A stretch of 64,000 nt of DNA from Pseudomonas nitroreducens NBRC 12694 (GTDB lineage Bacteria; Pseudomonadota; Gammaproteobacteria; Pseudomonadales; Pseudomonadaceae). The notes below the pieces were generated by a model, which saw only the letters and a list, made by a program, of their open reading frames with translations, did not search any database and was not told the origin of the DNA. The stretch is taken from the NCBI RefSeq assembly GCF_002091755.1, contig NZ_BDAI01000008.1, positions 140,669 through 204,668 of the forward strand, read 5' to 3'. Numbering within the stretch: position 1 is the stretch's first letter; each line of letters starts with the position of its first letter. Made by a program: the position numbers and the translations under genes. This document shows positions 52,549-61,172 of the stretch, in pieces.

Positions 52549-54159
52549 ATGACGAACCCTGTCTCCCTGGCGCTGCATGGCGTCACGTTTCAATTGCCCA
52601 CGGGCGAACCGCTGTTTCGCGACCTCAACGAAACCTTCGACGAGCGCCGTACCGCGCTGGTCGGGCGCAATGGTGCGGGCAAGTCTGTGCTGGCGCGGAT
52701 CATGGCGGGAGTCCTGGCGCCCAGCGCCGGGCGCTGCCTGGCCTCCGGGCTCGTGCATTACCTGCCCCAACACATCGAGCCGCAGGCGTTTCGCAGCGTG
52801 GCGGAGCTTGCCGGCGTGCAGCCATTGCTGGATGCGCTGGCGCGGGTCGAGGCCGGCGCCGTCGACCCCGCCGACTTCGAGTTGCTGGACGGGCGCTGGG
52901 ACATCCGCGCGCAGCTGGAGGCGATGCTGTCGGCGGCAGGATTGGGGCATTTGACCGTCGATACGCCCGCTGTCCGCCTGAGCGGCGGCGAGTGCATGCG
53001 CGTGGCGCTGCTCGGCGCCTGGCTGAGCGAGGCGGAATGGCTGCTCCTCGACGAACCGAGCAACCACCTGGATCGCGCCGGCCGCGAGGCGCTGCGCGAG
53101 CAGCTTCAGCGCTGGCGCGGCGGCCTGATCCTGATCAGCCACGATCGCCTGCTGCTGGATGACATGCAGCGCATCGTCGAACTGTCTTCCGCCGGGCTGC
53201 GCAGTTACTCCGGTGGCTATGCCTTTTATCGGGAGACGCGCCAGCAGGAGCAGGACAATGCGCTGCGCGAACTGCAACGGCGCAAGCAGGAGCGGGACCG
53301 CCAGCAGCGCGCGATGCAGGAACAGCGCGAGCGCCAGGCGCACCGTCAGGCGAAGGGACGCAGGGATGCGCAGGAGGCCAACCAGGCGAAGATCCTGGTG
53401 GATCGGCAGAAGGAGCGCAGCCAGACCAGCATTGCGCGCCTGGCCACGCAGCATGGCGAACGCCGCGAACAGTTGGCGCACGACGTGCGGGACGCGTTCG
53501 GCCAACTGCGTGATGACGCCGCCGTCGCATTGAATGCGCCGGCGTGTGAGTTGCCCGAGCAGCGCGCGGTACTGCAACTGGCCGGGCTGCGCCTGCCTTT
53601 CGGCAATCCCGCTCCGCTGGACCTGCAACTGAACGGGCCGCGCCGCCTGGCGGTGACCGGGTGCAATGGCAGCGGCAAGTCGACCTTGCTCAAGGTGCTG
53701 GCCGGCATCGTCGAACCTGTCGCCGGGCTTTGCGATGTGAAGGTGCGCAGCGCCTACCTGGACCAGCATCTGGCGGCATTGTCGCCGGAGCGGTCGGTGC
53801 TGGAGCTGTTGCTGGAGCGCAACCGGGCTGTGGACAAGTCCGTGCTGCGCACACGCCTGGCGCAACTCGACCTGCCGGCCGCGCGGGTCGATCTGCCCAG
53901 TGCGCTGCTCAGCGGCGGCGAGCGCCTGAAGGCGGCGCTGGCTTGCGAGATCTACGCCGAGCAGCCGGCGCAGCTGCTGCTTCTGGACGAGCCGGAAAAC
54001 CACCTCGACCTGCCATCCCGCGAGGCCCTGGAAGAGCTGTTGCGGCAATACCGGGGCGCCTTGCTGGTGGTATCCCACGATGAAGCGTTTCTTGCCAGGC
54101 TGGCGCTGGAGGGCCGCCTGGAGTGCGCGCGAGACGGCTGGCATTGGCGCGCAGGCTGA
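52549..54159 (+). CDS. ABC-F family ATPase
   Basis: 536 aa, two ABC domains on one chain, no membrane helices. Walker A motifs GRNGAGKS and GCNGSGKST, LSGGE signatures, Walker B LLLDEPSNHLD and LLLDEPENHLD, joined by a long charged coiled-coil-like linker rich in Gln/Arg (RQQEQDNALRELQRRKQERD). ABC-F proteins bind ribosomes for translation control or antibiotic protection; the class here is not determined. ATG at 52549 begins at the ABC domain; in-frame upstream ATGs at 52537 and 52471 are alternatives. Confidence 0.85.
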   Translation: MTNPVSLALHGVTFQLPTGEPLFRDLNETFDERRTALVGRNGAGKSVLARIMAGVLAPSAGRCLASGLVHYLPQHIEPQAFRSVAELAGVQPLLDALARVEAGAVDPADFELLDGRWDIRAQLEAMLSAAGLGHLTVDTPAVRLSGGECMRVALLGAWLSEAEWLLLDEPSNHLDRAGREALREQLQRWRGGLILISHDRLLLDDMQRIVELSSAGLRSYSGGYAFYRETRQQEQDNALRELQRRKQERDRQQRAMQEQRERQAHRQAKGRRDAQEANQAKILVDRQKERSQTSIARLATQHGERREQLAHDVRDAFGQLRDDAAVALNAPACELPEQRAVLQLAGLRLPFGNPAPLDLQLNGPRRLAVTGCNGSGKSTLLKVLAGIVEPVAGLCDVKVRSAYLDQHLAALSPERSVLELLLERNRAVDKSVLRTRLAQLDLPAARVDLPSALLSGGERLKAALACEIYAEQPAQLLLLDEPENHLDLPSREALEELLRQYRGALLVVSHDEAFLARLALEGRLECARDGWHWRAG

Positions 54160-54337
54160 ACCTTTACCGGTCGGCGCGAGGCAGTTAGGATCGGCGTCCC
54201 TCTCTTTCCGGCTGCCTCTGCCGTGACCCGCCCAGGCGTTGATTCGCGAAGCGGGCATTCATGCTGCCGACGCTCCAACGGCCGTCACCGCTCGTGGCGT
54301 GCTATCCCTTTGTGATCTGTTGAATCAGGATGAATTC

Positions 54338-54781
54338 ATGCTCATTCGCCAACGCATCGCTGCGGACAACCCGCGGCTGCTCGATATCTGGCTGGGCGCC
54401 GTGCGCGCGACCCACGACTTCCTGCAACCCTCCGACATCGACGCGCTCCTGCCGCTGGTTCGCGATGTCTACCTGCCCGCCGTCGAGGTCTGGGTGGCGG
54501 TCGATGCCGACGACTGCCCTCAGGGCTTCATCGGCCTCAACGACAACCATGTGGAAATGCTTTTCATCGACCCGGATTGCCGGGGGCGGGGCCTTGGCCG
54601 CGCGCTGCTGGATTTCGTGCGCGAAACGCGCGGTACGCTGGATGTCGACGTCAATGAACAGAATCCTCAAGCGGTGGGGTTCTATCTGCACTACGGCTTC
54701 GTCCAGACCGGGCGCTCACCGCTGGATGGCGAAGGTCGGCCGTTCCCCTTGCTGCATATGAGCCTGCCGGCCAGTAGGTAA
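54338..54781 (+). CDS. yjaB: YjaB-like GNAT acetyltransferase
   Basis: 147 aa. Matches E. coli YjaB in layout: DIWLGAVRATHDFL, VEVWVAVD, HVEMLFIDPDCRGRGLGRALL and DVDVNEQNPQAVGFYLHYGFVQTGRSPLD. Acetyl-CoA loop RGRGLG is present. The biological substrate is unknown. ATG at 54338 with AGGA seven bases upstream; upstream frame extending to 54239 is not supported. Symbol by similarity only. Confidence 0.85.
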   Translation: MLIRQRIAADNPRLLDIWLGAVRATHDFLQPSDIDALLPLVRDVYLPAVEVWVAVDADDCPQGFIGLNDNHVEMLFIDPDCRGRGLGRALLDFVRETRGTLDVDVNEQNPQAVGFYLHYGFVQTGRSPLDGEGRPFPLLHMSLPASR

Positions 54782-54795
54782 GCGCAGGCAGAACC

Positions 54796-54825
54796 TGTAG
54801 GCGTTCCCCTCGGTCCTACAAAAAG
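54796..54825. repeat. Degenerate REP-like hairpin
   Basis: TGTAGG (54796-54801) and CCTACA (54815-54820) flank GCGTTCCCCTCGG, matching the outer arms of the REP pair at 12616-12711. Located after the yjaB-like gene and followed by AAAA. Confidence 0.55.
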
Positions 54826-54832
54826 CCGGGGG

Positions 54833-55189
54833 TTACGCTGTGTGCTCGGTCTCGCTGCTGCCGAAGCGGATGCTTCGCGCGCCGAGCCTGAGCAGGCTGT
54901 CGGCGAACAGGTCGCTGGCCGTGCTACGGCAGTCCCAGGCGGCTTCCCAGTCTTCCTTGCGGCGCCAGTGCAGGCGGCCGACCAGGCGCTGCGGTTGGCC
55001 TTCGGCATGCAGCTCGCTGGCGAGGTAGCCGGGGCGCCGGTAGAACAGCTCCTGCAGATGCGCCAGGTAATCGCACAGGCGCGCGGCGATGTGCGGGCGT
55101 TGCTGGGGTGTCACGTCGATCTCGATCTGCAGCACGAAGTGCGGATTGTCCACGCAGGCCTGGGCGGTGATCGGGCTGGGTTGAGTCAT
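54833..55189 (-). CDS. ABM-fold protein divergent from soxR (PA2274-like)
   Basis: 118 aa; IEIDVTPQQRPHIAARLCDYL, RRPGYLASELHAEGQPQRLVGRLHW and WRRKEDWEAAWDC suggest a dimeric ABM-type monooxygenase fold. It is divergent from soxR and its promoter carries the SoxR box with a 19-bp spacer, so it is probably the direct SoxR target, as PA2274 is in P. aeruginosa (from memory). Substrate presumably a redox-cycling quinone or phenazine, by inference. Confidence 0.8.
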   Translation of the reverse strand: MTQPSPITAQACVDNPHFVLQIEIDVTPQQRPHIAARLCDYLAHLQELFYRRPGYLASELHAEGQPQRLVGRLHWRRKEDWEAAWDCRSTASDLFADSLLRLGARSIRFGSSETEHTA

Positions 55190-55226
55190 GTTCCTGGGCT
55201 CCCTGTCTTGAACCGAATGCCAGGCG

Positions 55227-55257
55227 AGGGTAAAACCTCAACATAACTTGAGGTCAA
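55227..55257 (-). promoter_or_regulatory. SoxR box in a 19-bp-spacer promoter
   Basis: The palindrome CCTCAACATAACTTGAGG (55236-55253) sits between -35 TTGACC (complement of 55252-55257) and -10 TACCCT (complement of 55227-55232) on the reverse strand, with exactly 19 bp between them. That overlong spacer is typical of SoxR/MerR-activated promoters. The site also lies upstream of soxR. Confidence 0.85.
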
Positions 55258-55263
55258 TAGCCC

Positions 55264-55758
55264 ATGAAAGAATCTTCTTCCTGCTCCCTGCACCGCGACC
55301 TGAGTGTCGGCGAACTGGCCAAGCGCGCCGGCGTGGCCGTCTCGGCGCTGCACTTCTACGAGACCAGGGGGCTGATCAGCAGCACTCGCAACGCGGGCAA
55401 CCAGCGCCGCTACTCGCGCGACACGTTGCGCCGGGTGGCGGTGATCAAGGTGGCGCAGCGGGTAGGGATTCCCCTGGGGGAGATCGCCGACGCACTGGGC
55501 TCGCTGCCGACCGGGCACAACCCGTCGGCAGCGGACTGGGCGCGATTGTCGGCGCGCTGGCGGGAGGACCTGAACGAGCGGATCGAGAAGTTATTGCTGC
55601 TGCGCGATCAACTCGACGGCTGCATCGGTTGTGGCTGTTTGTCGATGGAGGCCTGCCCGCTGCGCAATCCGGGGGACAAGTTGGCAGAGGAGGGGCCGGG
55701 GGCGCATTGGCGAGAGGGGGGCAGTGAGGCTGAAGAGCTGAAGAGCCCCTCTCCCTAA
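55264..55758 (+). CDS. soxR: Redox-sensing regulator SoxR
   Basis: 164-aa MerR-family dimer. HTH LSVGELAKRAGVAVSALHFYETRGLI, dimer helix, then the [2Fe-2S] motif CIGCGCLSMEACPL (C-x2-C-x-C-x5-C) and RNPGDK. In Pseudomonas SoxR responds mainly to phenazines and other redox-cycling compounds. ATG at 55264, four bases after the regulatory region. The last residues ELKSPSP and the stop codon come from the palindromic repeat that begins at 55746, so the C-terminus may have been altered by repeat insertion. Confidence 0.96.
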   Translation: MKESSSCSLHRDLSVGELAKRAGVAVSALHFYETRGLISSTRNAGNQRRYSRDTLRRVAVIKVAQRVGIPLGEIADALGSLPTGHNPSAADWARLSARWREDLNERIEKLLLLRDQLDGCIGCGCLSMEACPLRNPGDKLAEEGPGAHWREGGSEAEELKSPSP

Positions 55759-55899
55759 CCCTCTCCCTGAAGGGAGAGGGGATTGTCCCGAGTGAGGGGA
55801 GTTTTTGAGCTGGCCGGACGCGGTTGTATGAATGAAGCGCCAGTGTAAAAGCTCGATCGTATAGCTCCCTCTCCCTTCAGGGAGAGGGCTGGGGAGAGG
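55746..55899. repeat. Two palindromic repeats between soxR and lapC
   Basis: First copy at 55746-55782 (CCCCTCTCCCTAACC, then CTCTCCCTGAA, then GGGAGAGGGGA) starts inside soxR. Second copy at 55864-55899 (CTCCCTCTCCCTTCAGGG, AGAGGGCTGGGGAGAGGG) is close to the lapC stop. Together they occupy most of the gap. Confidence 0.78.
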
Positions 55900-55932
55900 G
55901 CAAACCCCTGCTGCGAAGCCCGACCCAAAAAC

Positions 55933-57291
55933 TCACCGCTCCCGCAGTGCCTCCCACCGCGCCTTCAACACCGGCTTCAAGATGTAATCCAGCACGCTCT
56001 TCTCGCCGGTGATGATGTCCACCGTCGCCACCATGCCGGGGATGATCAGCAGGGGCTTGGCGTCGGTGCCCAGGTGGTTCTTGTCGGTGCGCACCTGGAT
56101 CAGGTAGAAGCTGTTGCCCTTGTCGTCGGTGATGGTGTCGGCGCTGATCATTTCCAGCTTGGCCTTGAGCCCGCCGTAGATGGTGTAGTCGTAGGCGGTG
56201 AACTTCACCGTGGCCGGCTGGCCGGGGTGGAGGAAGGCGATGTCCTGCGGGCGCACCCGCGCTTCCACCAGCAGGTTGTCCTCCAGCGGGACGATTTCCA
56301 CCATGTCGTTGCCCGGCTGCACCACGCCGCCGATGGTGTTGACCTTGAGCTGCTTGACGATGCCGCGCAGGGGCGCGACCACCAGCGTGCGGTTGACCTT
56401 GTCGTCGATGGCGCGGCTGGTGGCGGTGAGCTTGTTGAGGTCGGTGCGAACGTCGTTGAGTTCCTTCAGCGCATCGCTGCGAAAGCCCAGCTTCGATTCC
56501 TCGACCTTGCGCTGGATCTCGTTCACCGCCGCCTCGGCGCGGGGGATGGCGAGGTTGGTGGCGTTGAGGTCGCCGCTGATCTCCACCGCGCTGCGGCGCA
56601 GGCGCAGCAGCTCGACGGGGGAGACCGCACCGGCCTTCACCAGCGGCTCGGACATGTTGATCTCCTGCTGCACCAGGCCGAGGCTGGAGCGGTATTGCTG
56701 GGTCTTGGCGCGGAACTCCTGCAATTCCTGGGTCTTCTGGCGCAGTTGTTCCTGAAGAATGTTCAGCTCGCTGTTCTGCCGCTGCATGCGGGTCTGGTAG
56801 AGCGCCATCTGGTCCTCCACGACCTGCGGCGCGGCTTTCTTCAGGTCGTCGGTGAAGTCCGGCGCACGCCCGTCCGCTTCCGCTTTCAGGCGCTCCACGC
56901 GGGCTTCCAGCGAGTTGCGGTCGGCCTCGGACTCGCCCTTGTTGGAGGAGAAGCGCGTGTCGTCCAGGCGCAGCAGCGGCTGGCCCTTGTTCACCACCTG
57001 GCCTTCGCGGACGAAGATTTCCGAGACGATGCCGCCCTCCAGGTTCTGGATGGTCTGCACCTTGGAGGAGGGGATGGCCTTGCCTTCGCCCTTGGTGACT
57101 TCCTCGATGTCGGCGAAGTACGCCCAGGTGATGGCCGCCACCAGCAGCCCAAGTGCTGCCCAGAGCGTGATGCGCGTGGCGTTGGGCGAGTCTTCCAGCA
57201 GGGTGCCTTGCACCTCGGGCATGAATTCGGTGTCGCGGGCGCCGTTGCCGCCCAGGTAGCCGCGGATCGATTGCGAAAAGTGCATGGCCAT
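55933..57291 (-). CDS. lapC: Type I secretion membrane fusion protein (LapC type)
   Basis: 452-aa HlyD-family adaptor: one N-terminal membrane helix (ALGLLVAAITWAYFADI near residue 50), then KGEGKAIPSSKVQTIQNLEGGIVSEI (lipoyl-like), long coiled-coil hairpin, and C-terminal beta-barrel ending with DIITGEKSVLDYILKPV. It overlaps the upstream ATPase stop by one base (TAATG), so the two are translationally coupled. It bridges LapB to an outer-membrane TolC partner for adhesin export. Symbol by analogy with P. fluorescens/P. putida. Confidence 0.9.
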   Translation of the reverse strand: MAMHFSQSIRGYLGGNGARDTEFMPEVQGTLLEDSPNATRITLWAALGLLVAAITWAYFADIEEVTKGEGKAIPSSKVQTIQNLEGGIVSEIFVREGQVVNKGQPLLRLDDTRFSSNKGESEADRNSLEARVERLKAEADGRAPDFTDDLKKAAPQVVEDQMALYQTRMQRQNSELNILQEQLRQKTQELQEFRAKTQQYRSSLGLVQQEINMSEPLVKAGAVSPVELLRLRRSAVEISGDLNATNLAIPRAEAAVNEIQRKVEESKLGFRSDALKELNDVRTDLNKLTATSRAIDDKVNRTLVVAPLRGIVKQLKVNTIGGVVQPGNDMVEIVPLEDNLLVEARVRPQDIAFLHPGQPATVKFTAYDYTIYGGLKAKLEMISADTITDDKGNSFYLIQVRTDKNHLGTDAKPLLIIPGMVATVDIITGEKSVLDYILKPVLKARWEALRER

Positions 57292-59459
57292 TACCCCGCT
57301 GCCGGGCCGACGTGGCCCTTGCGCAATGCTTCGATGACCGCGTCTTTCGGGCCGTCTGCGACGATGCGGCCACTGTCGAGCACCAGCAGGCGGTCGACCA
57401 GGCTGAGCATCGAGGTGCGGTGGGTGACCAGCAGCAGGGTCTTGTCGCGGCAGGCCTCGTGCAGGCGCTTGCGGAGGATCTCCTCGCTGCTGTTGTCCAT
57501 GGCGCTGGTGGGCTCGTCGAGCAGCAGGATCGGCGGGTCGAGCAGCAGCGCGCGGGCCATCAGCACCGCCTGGCGCTGGCCGCCGGAGAGCAGCTGGCCG
57601 CGCTCGCCCACCGGCCGGTCGAAGCCGGCCGGGTGTTGCCGGGCCAGTTCGCTGACGCCGGTCAGTTCGGCCACTTCGAGCATCCGCGCGTCGCTGACGT
57701 AGCGCGCGCCCAGGGTCAGGTTGTCGCGCAGGCTGCCAGCCAGCAGCGGCAGGTCATGGGCGACGTAGCCGATCTGCTGGCGCAGGTCGGAGACGTCGAG
57801 CTGGCGCAGGTCCAGGCCGTCCAGCAGGATCTGTCCTTCGTCCGGGTGATAGAAGCCCATCAGCAGGCGGCCGAAGGTGCTCTTGCCCGAGCCGCTCTTG
57901 CCGATGATGCCGATCTTCTCGCCGGGGGCCAGGCGCAGGCTGACGTGGTTCAGCGCCGGGCTGGTCTGCTCCGGATAACTGAAGCTCAGTTGGCGGACCT
58001 CCAGTGCGCCGTGCAACTGGGTGCGCTCCAGCGGGCGCTGGCGGGCCTGGCGTTCCTGGGGCAGTTCCATCAGCGCGTCGGTGCTCTTCATGGTCAGGCG
58101 CGCCTGCTGGTAACGGGTGATCAGCCCGGCGATCTGCCCCAGCGGGGCGAGTACGCGGCTGTTGAGCATGTAGCTGGCGACCAGGGCGCCGACGCTGAGG
58201 TTGCCGTCGAGGATGCTGTAGACCCCGGCGCAGATCATCGCCATGCCGGCGAACTGTTGGAGGAACAGGGTGCCGTTGGTGGCCAGGGCGGAGAGGAAGC
58301 GCGCGTGGTTGTCCAGCCGTGCCAGCGCGCCATGGGTGGCTTCCCAGCGGTACTGGCGCTCGCTCTCGGCGCCGCAGGCCTTGAGGGTTTCCAGGCCGCC
58401 GAGGGTTTCGATCAGCAGCGCCTGGCGTTCGGCGCCCAGGGTCAGGCTCTTCTGCACCGTGTCGCGCAGGCGGCTCTGGATGATCAGGGCGAAGACGATG
58501 GTGAGCGGGAAGGCCAGCAGTGGGATCGCGATCAGCCAGCCGCCGAGCAGGCCGATGACCAGGATCATCAGGATCGAGAAGGGCAGGTCGATCAGGCTCG
58601 TGAGGGTCAGTGCGGTGAGGAATTCGCGCAGGCCCTGGAAGTCATGGATGCTCTGGGCGAAGCCGCCGATGGTCTCGGGCTTGGCCTTGAGCGACATGCC
58701 GGTGATGCGGTCGAACAGGGTGGCGGACAGCACCACGTCGGTCTTTTTGCCGGCCATGTCCAGCAGGTTGGAGCGCAGCACGCGCAGCAGCAGTTCGAAC
58801 ATCGTTCCCAGCAGCAGGCCGGCCGCCAGTACCCAGAGGGTCGAGATCGCCTGGTTGGGCACCACGCGGTCGTAGGTCTGCATGACGAACAGCGGCACCA
58901 GCATGCCCAGCAGGTTGATCAGCAGGCTGGCGACCAGGGCATCGGTATAAAGCCAGCGCGAGAGCCGCAGGGTGTCGCGGAACCAGGCTTCGACCCGCGG
59001 CACCAGCGGTTTGCGGGCGGCCTCCAGTTCGTGGCGCGGGCGGGCGAAGAGGGCCTGGCCACTGTACTGGGCGGCCAGTTCCTCGGCGCTCACGGCCTGC
59101 TCGCCGCCTTCGGTTTCGCAGGGCAGGATCAGTGCCTGGCCGTCGTCGCGCCATTGGCGCAACACCGCGCTGCGGCCGTCGTTGAGCAGCAGCAGCACCG
59201 GCAGGTTCAGGCTGGAAATGCTCTTCAGCTCGCGGCGCAGCAGTCGCCCCTGCAGCCCGGCACGCGCGGCGGCGCGCGGCAGCAGGCTGGCGGACAGGCG
59301 CTGGTTGGGCAGCGGCAGTCCGGCGGCGAGGCTGTTGCGACTCACCGCGCAACCGTGCAGGCGGCAGAGAATCAGCAGTCCGTCGAGCAGGGGATCGTCA
59401 TGGCTCAGGCGCGGATCGCCCGGCGCGGGTGCGCTGCGCTCCTGGATGATCATGGTCAC
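57291..59459 (-). CDS. lapB: Type I secretion ABC transporter (LapB type)
   Basis: 722 aa. N-terminal C39-like domain without the catalytic Cys (CRLHGCAVSRNSLAAGLPL pattern), six-helix export domain, C-terminal ABC with Walker A GKSGSGKST, signature LSGGQRQ and Walker B ILLLDEPTS. It uses ATP to export the neighbouring giant adhesin through the membrane. The GTG at 59459 has GGAGG seven bases upstream; ATG at 59453 is an alternative. Confidence 0.9.
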   Translation of the reverse strand: MTMIIQERSAPAPGDPRLSHDDPLLDGLLILCRLHGCAVSRNSLAAGLPLPNQRLSASLLPRAAARAGLQGRLLRRELKSISSLNLPVLLLLNDGRSAVLRQWRDDGQALILPCETEGGEQAVSAEELAAQYSGQALFARPRHELEAARKPLVPRVEAWFRDTLRLSRWLYTDALVASLLINLLGMLVPLFVMQTYDRVVPNQAISTLWVLAAGLLLGTMFELLLRVLRSNLLDMAGKKTDVVLSATLFDRITGMSLKAKPETIGGFAQSIHDFQGLREFLTALTLTSLIDLPFSILMILVIGLLGGWLIAIPLLAFPLTIVFALIIQSRLRDTVQKSLTLGAERQALLIETLGGLETLKACGAESERQYRWEATHGALARLDNHARFLSALATNGTLFLQQFAGMAMICAGVYSILDGNLSVGALVASYMLNSRVLAPLGQIAGLITRYQQARLTMKSTDALMELPQERQARQRPLERTQLHGALEVRQLSFSYPEQTSPALNHVSLRLAPGEKIGIIGKSGSGKSTFGRLLMGFYHPDEGQILLDGLDLRQLDVSDLRQQIGYVAHDLPLLAGSLRDNLTLGARYVSDARMLEVAELTGVSELARQHPAGFDRPVGERGQLLSGGQRQAVLMARALLLDPPILLLDEPTSAMDNSSEEILRKRLHEACRDKTLLLVTHRTSMLSLVDRLLVLDSGRIVADGPKDAVIEALRKGHVGPAAG

Positions 59460-59575
59460 GCTACTTCCTCCCGGGCCGGGCCAGCCCACGCCAGCAGCAG
59501 CCGGCGAGCACTTGCAGGTGCTCGCCGGCCCTCGCCGGACGCCGGGTTTTCCGTGCCCCGTCGTATCGCTTCACG

Positions 59576-59613
59576 GCCGCCTCCCCAAGGCTGGGCAGCG
59601 TGGGGGAGGCGGC
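59576..59613 (-). terminator. Intergenic hairpin after the TolC-like gene
   Basis: GCCGCCTCCCC at about 59576 and GGGGAGGCGGC at about 59603-59613, 17 bp beyond the outer-membrane gene stop. No T-run on the reverse strand; may only attenuate. Confidence 0.45.
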
Positions 59614-59630
59614 GAATGTGTGCGACTTTC

Positions 59631-60989
59631 TTATTTCAGGTCAGGCAGGCGTGCCTCGTTCTTCACGTCCGACAGCGCCACCGACTCGTGGGGCGCTACC
59701 ACATGCTGGGAGCGCAGCAGCGAACCCATGCTGCCCAGCACGCGGTACATCGAGTACTCCTCGGTGTAGCGCACTTCGGTGTAGCGACGGTTGGCGGTGA
59801 ACAGTTCGTTCTCGCTGTCCAGCAGGTCGAGCAGGGTGCGCTGGCCGAGAGTGAACTGTTGCTGGTACGCCTCGCGCACCTTGCGGGTGTAGTCGGCGTA
59901 TTCACGGGCCGGCTGGGTCTGCTTGCGCGAGTTTTCCATCGCGTCCCAGGCCAGCGAGAGGTTCTCGTTGAGCAGCCGCAGCGCGTTGTTGCGGATGTCC
60001 TGGGCCTCGCCGATCTGGTGCGAGGTGGCATTCAGGTGAGCCTTGTCGCGCATCCCGTTGAACAGGTTGTAGCGCATCACTACCTGGGCTTCCCAGCTGT
60101 TGTAGTGGCCTTCGTCGCCGTCGACGTTATTGTTGGCCGCCTTGGCCAGCTCCGCGTCGAAGCGCGGATAGAAGGGCGCCTTGGCCGCCTCGTACTGGGA
60201 TTCGGCGGCATTGACGTCGGCCTGCGCCGATTTCAGCAGCGGGTTGTCGCTGAGCATGTTTTGGCGGGCGCTCAGCAGGTCCGGCGGCACTTCGGCCTTG
60301 ATCGTGGTGGGCATTTCCAGCTGGTCGGGCATCTTGCCGGTGGCGCTGTAGAAATTCGCCTCGGCGTCGGCCAGGTTCACTTCCTCGGTGTAGAGGTTGT
60401 TCTGCGCCAGGGCCAGACGCGCGATGGCCTGGTCGTTGTCCGCGGTACTGCCGACGCCTCGCTCGCTGCGCAGGCGAATCTGATCGCCGATGCGTTCGTG
60501 GGCCTGCAGGTTGTTCTTCGCCAGGGTCACCATTTCGCGACGCTTGAGCACTTCGAGGTAGACCTCGACGGTGCGCAGGGCGGCGGTCTCGGAGGTGCCG
60601 AGGATGCGGAAGGCCTTGGAGTTGACGTTGGATTCGTTGCGCTTGACCTCGTTGGGCGTGCCGAAACCGTCGAACAGCATTTGCCGCAGACGGATTTCCG
60701 CATCACCACGGGTCAGGGTTTCATCGTTGTGATTGCCCGCCGCGCGAGTGGTCGGGCTGTCGGTGTTCTCCCGGCCGTATCCGGCCACGAGATCGACGGT
60801 TGGCAGATAGCCTCCCCTTGCAAACTTGAGTTCTTCATCCGCAGTCAGGCGACTGTTCACGCTCTGACTGATTTCCGGGTGGTACTGCAGCGTGCTTTGT
60901 ATAGCTTCAGTCAGGGTCATTGCCTGCCCATGGGCCCCTGACACCGCCAAAAATACACCGCTCCATAGTGCCGCGTTACGACTGCGCAT
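59631..60989 (-). CDS. lapE: TolC-family outer-membrane channel (LapE type)
   Basis: 452-aa outer-membrane factor with signal peptide (ALWSGVFLAVSGAHGQA). Tandem OEP repeats: MTLTEAIQSTLQYHPEI and later NPLLKSAQADVNAAESQYEAAKAPFYPRFDAEL, with long helical segments of the TolC tunnel. It is first in a tolC-lapB-lapC order, transcribed away from the adhesin. Closely resembles LapE/AggA-type channels that pair with large adhesins. ATG at 60989. Confidence 0.88.
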   Translation of the reverse strand: MRSRNAALWSGVFLAVSGAHGQAMTLTEAIQSTLQYHPEISQSVNSRLTADEELKFARGGYLPTVDLVAGYGRENTDSPTTRAAGNHNDETLTRGDAEIRLRQMLFDGFGTPNEVKRNESNVNSKAFRILGTSETAALRTVEVYLEVLKRREMVTLAKNNLQAHERIGDQIRLRSERGVGSTADNDQAIARLALAQNNLYTEEVNLADAEANFYSATGKMPDQLEMPTTIKAEVPPDLLSARQNMLSDNPLLKSAQADVNAAESQYEAAKAPFYPRFDAELAKAANNNVDGDEGHYNSWEAQVVMRYNLFNGMRDKAHLNATSHQIGEAQDIRNNALRLLNENLSLAWDAMENSRKQTQPAREYADYTRKVREAYQQQFTLGQRTLLDLLDSENELFTANRRYTEVRYTEEYSMYRVLGSMGSLLRSQHVVAPHESVALSDVKNEARLPDLK

Positions 60990-61172
60990 GGCTTTGCTCC
61001 TGGTGTTCTGTACTTCGATGCTCTTGAATCGCCAATTTATTGGCTTTTTTCTCTTATCAAGCGTTTCACGCCTGTAACATCAGAGCTAAGAACAACTTTT
61101 CGAAAACCTCAGAAGAATTTTTCACATGGGTTATTCGGAAAAAATCTTATGAGTCATGTGAAAAACCGCACA

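Noticed and set aside
26614..55899. Spaced palindromes as a CRISPR-like array
   Set aside because: Copies are dispersed by kilobases, imperfect and not in a regular repeat-spacer pattern; no cas genes.
57291..59489. C39 peptidase activity in the LapB-type N-terminus
   Set aside because: The catalytic cysteine motif is absent; the domain looks like a non-catalytic C39-like domain.
57312..60941. Forward-strand open frame of over 1200 codons across the T1SS genes
   Set aside because: It is antisense to lapB and lapE, which show clear ABC and TolC motifs, and its translation is low-complexity Ala/Gln/Val typical of the complementary frame of GC-rich genes.
61031..61050. GCCAA-TTTA-TTGGC hairpin with six T residues near the TolC-like gene start
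   Set aside because: The stem is only 5 bp and no upstream forward transcript is apparent; chance is likely in this AT-rich patch.
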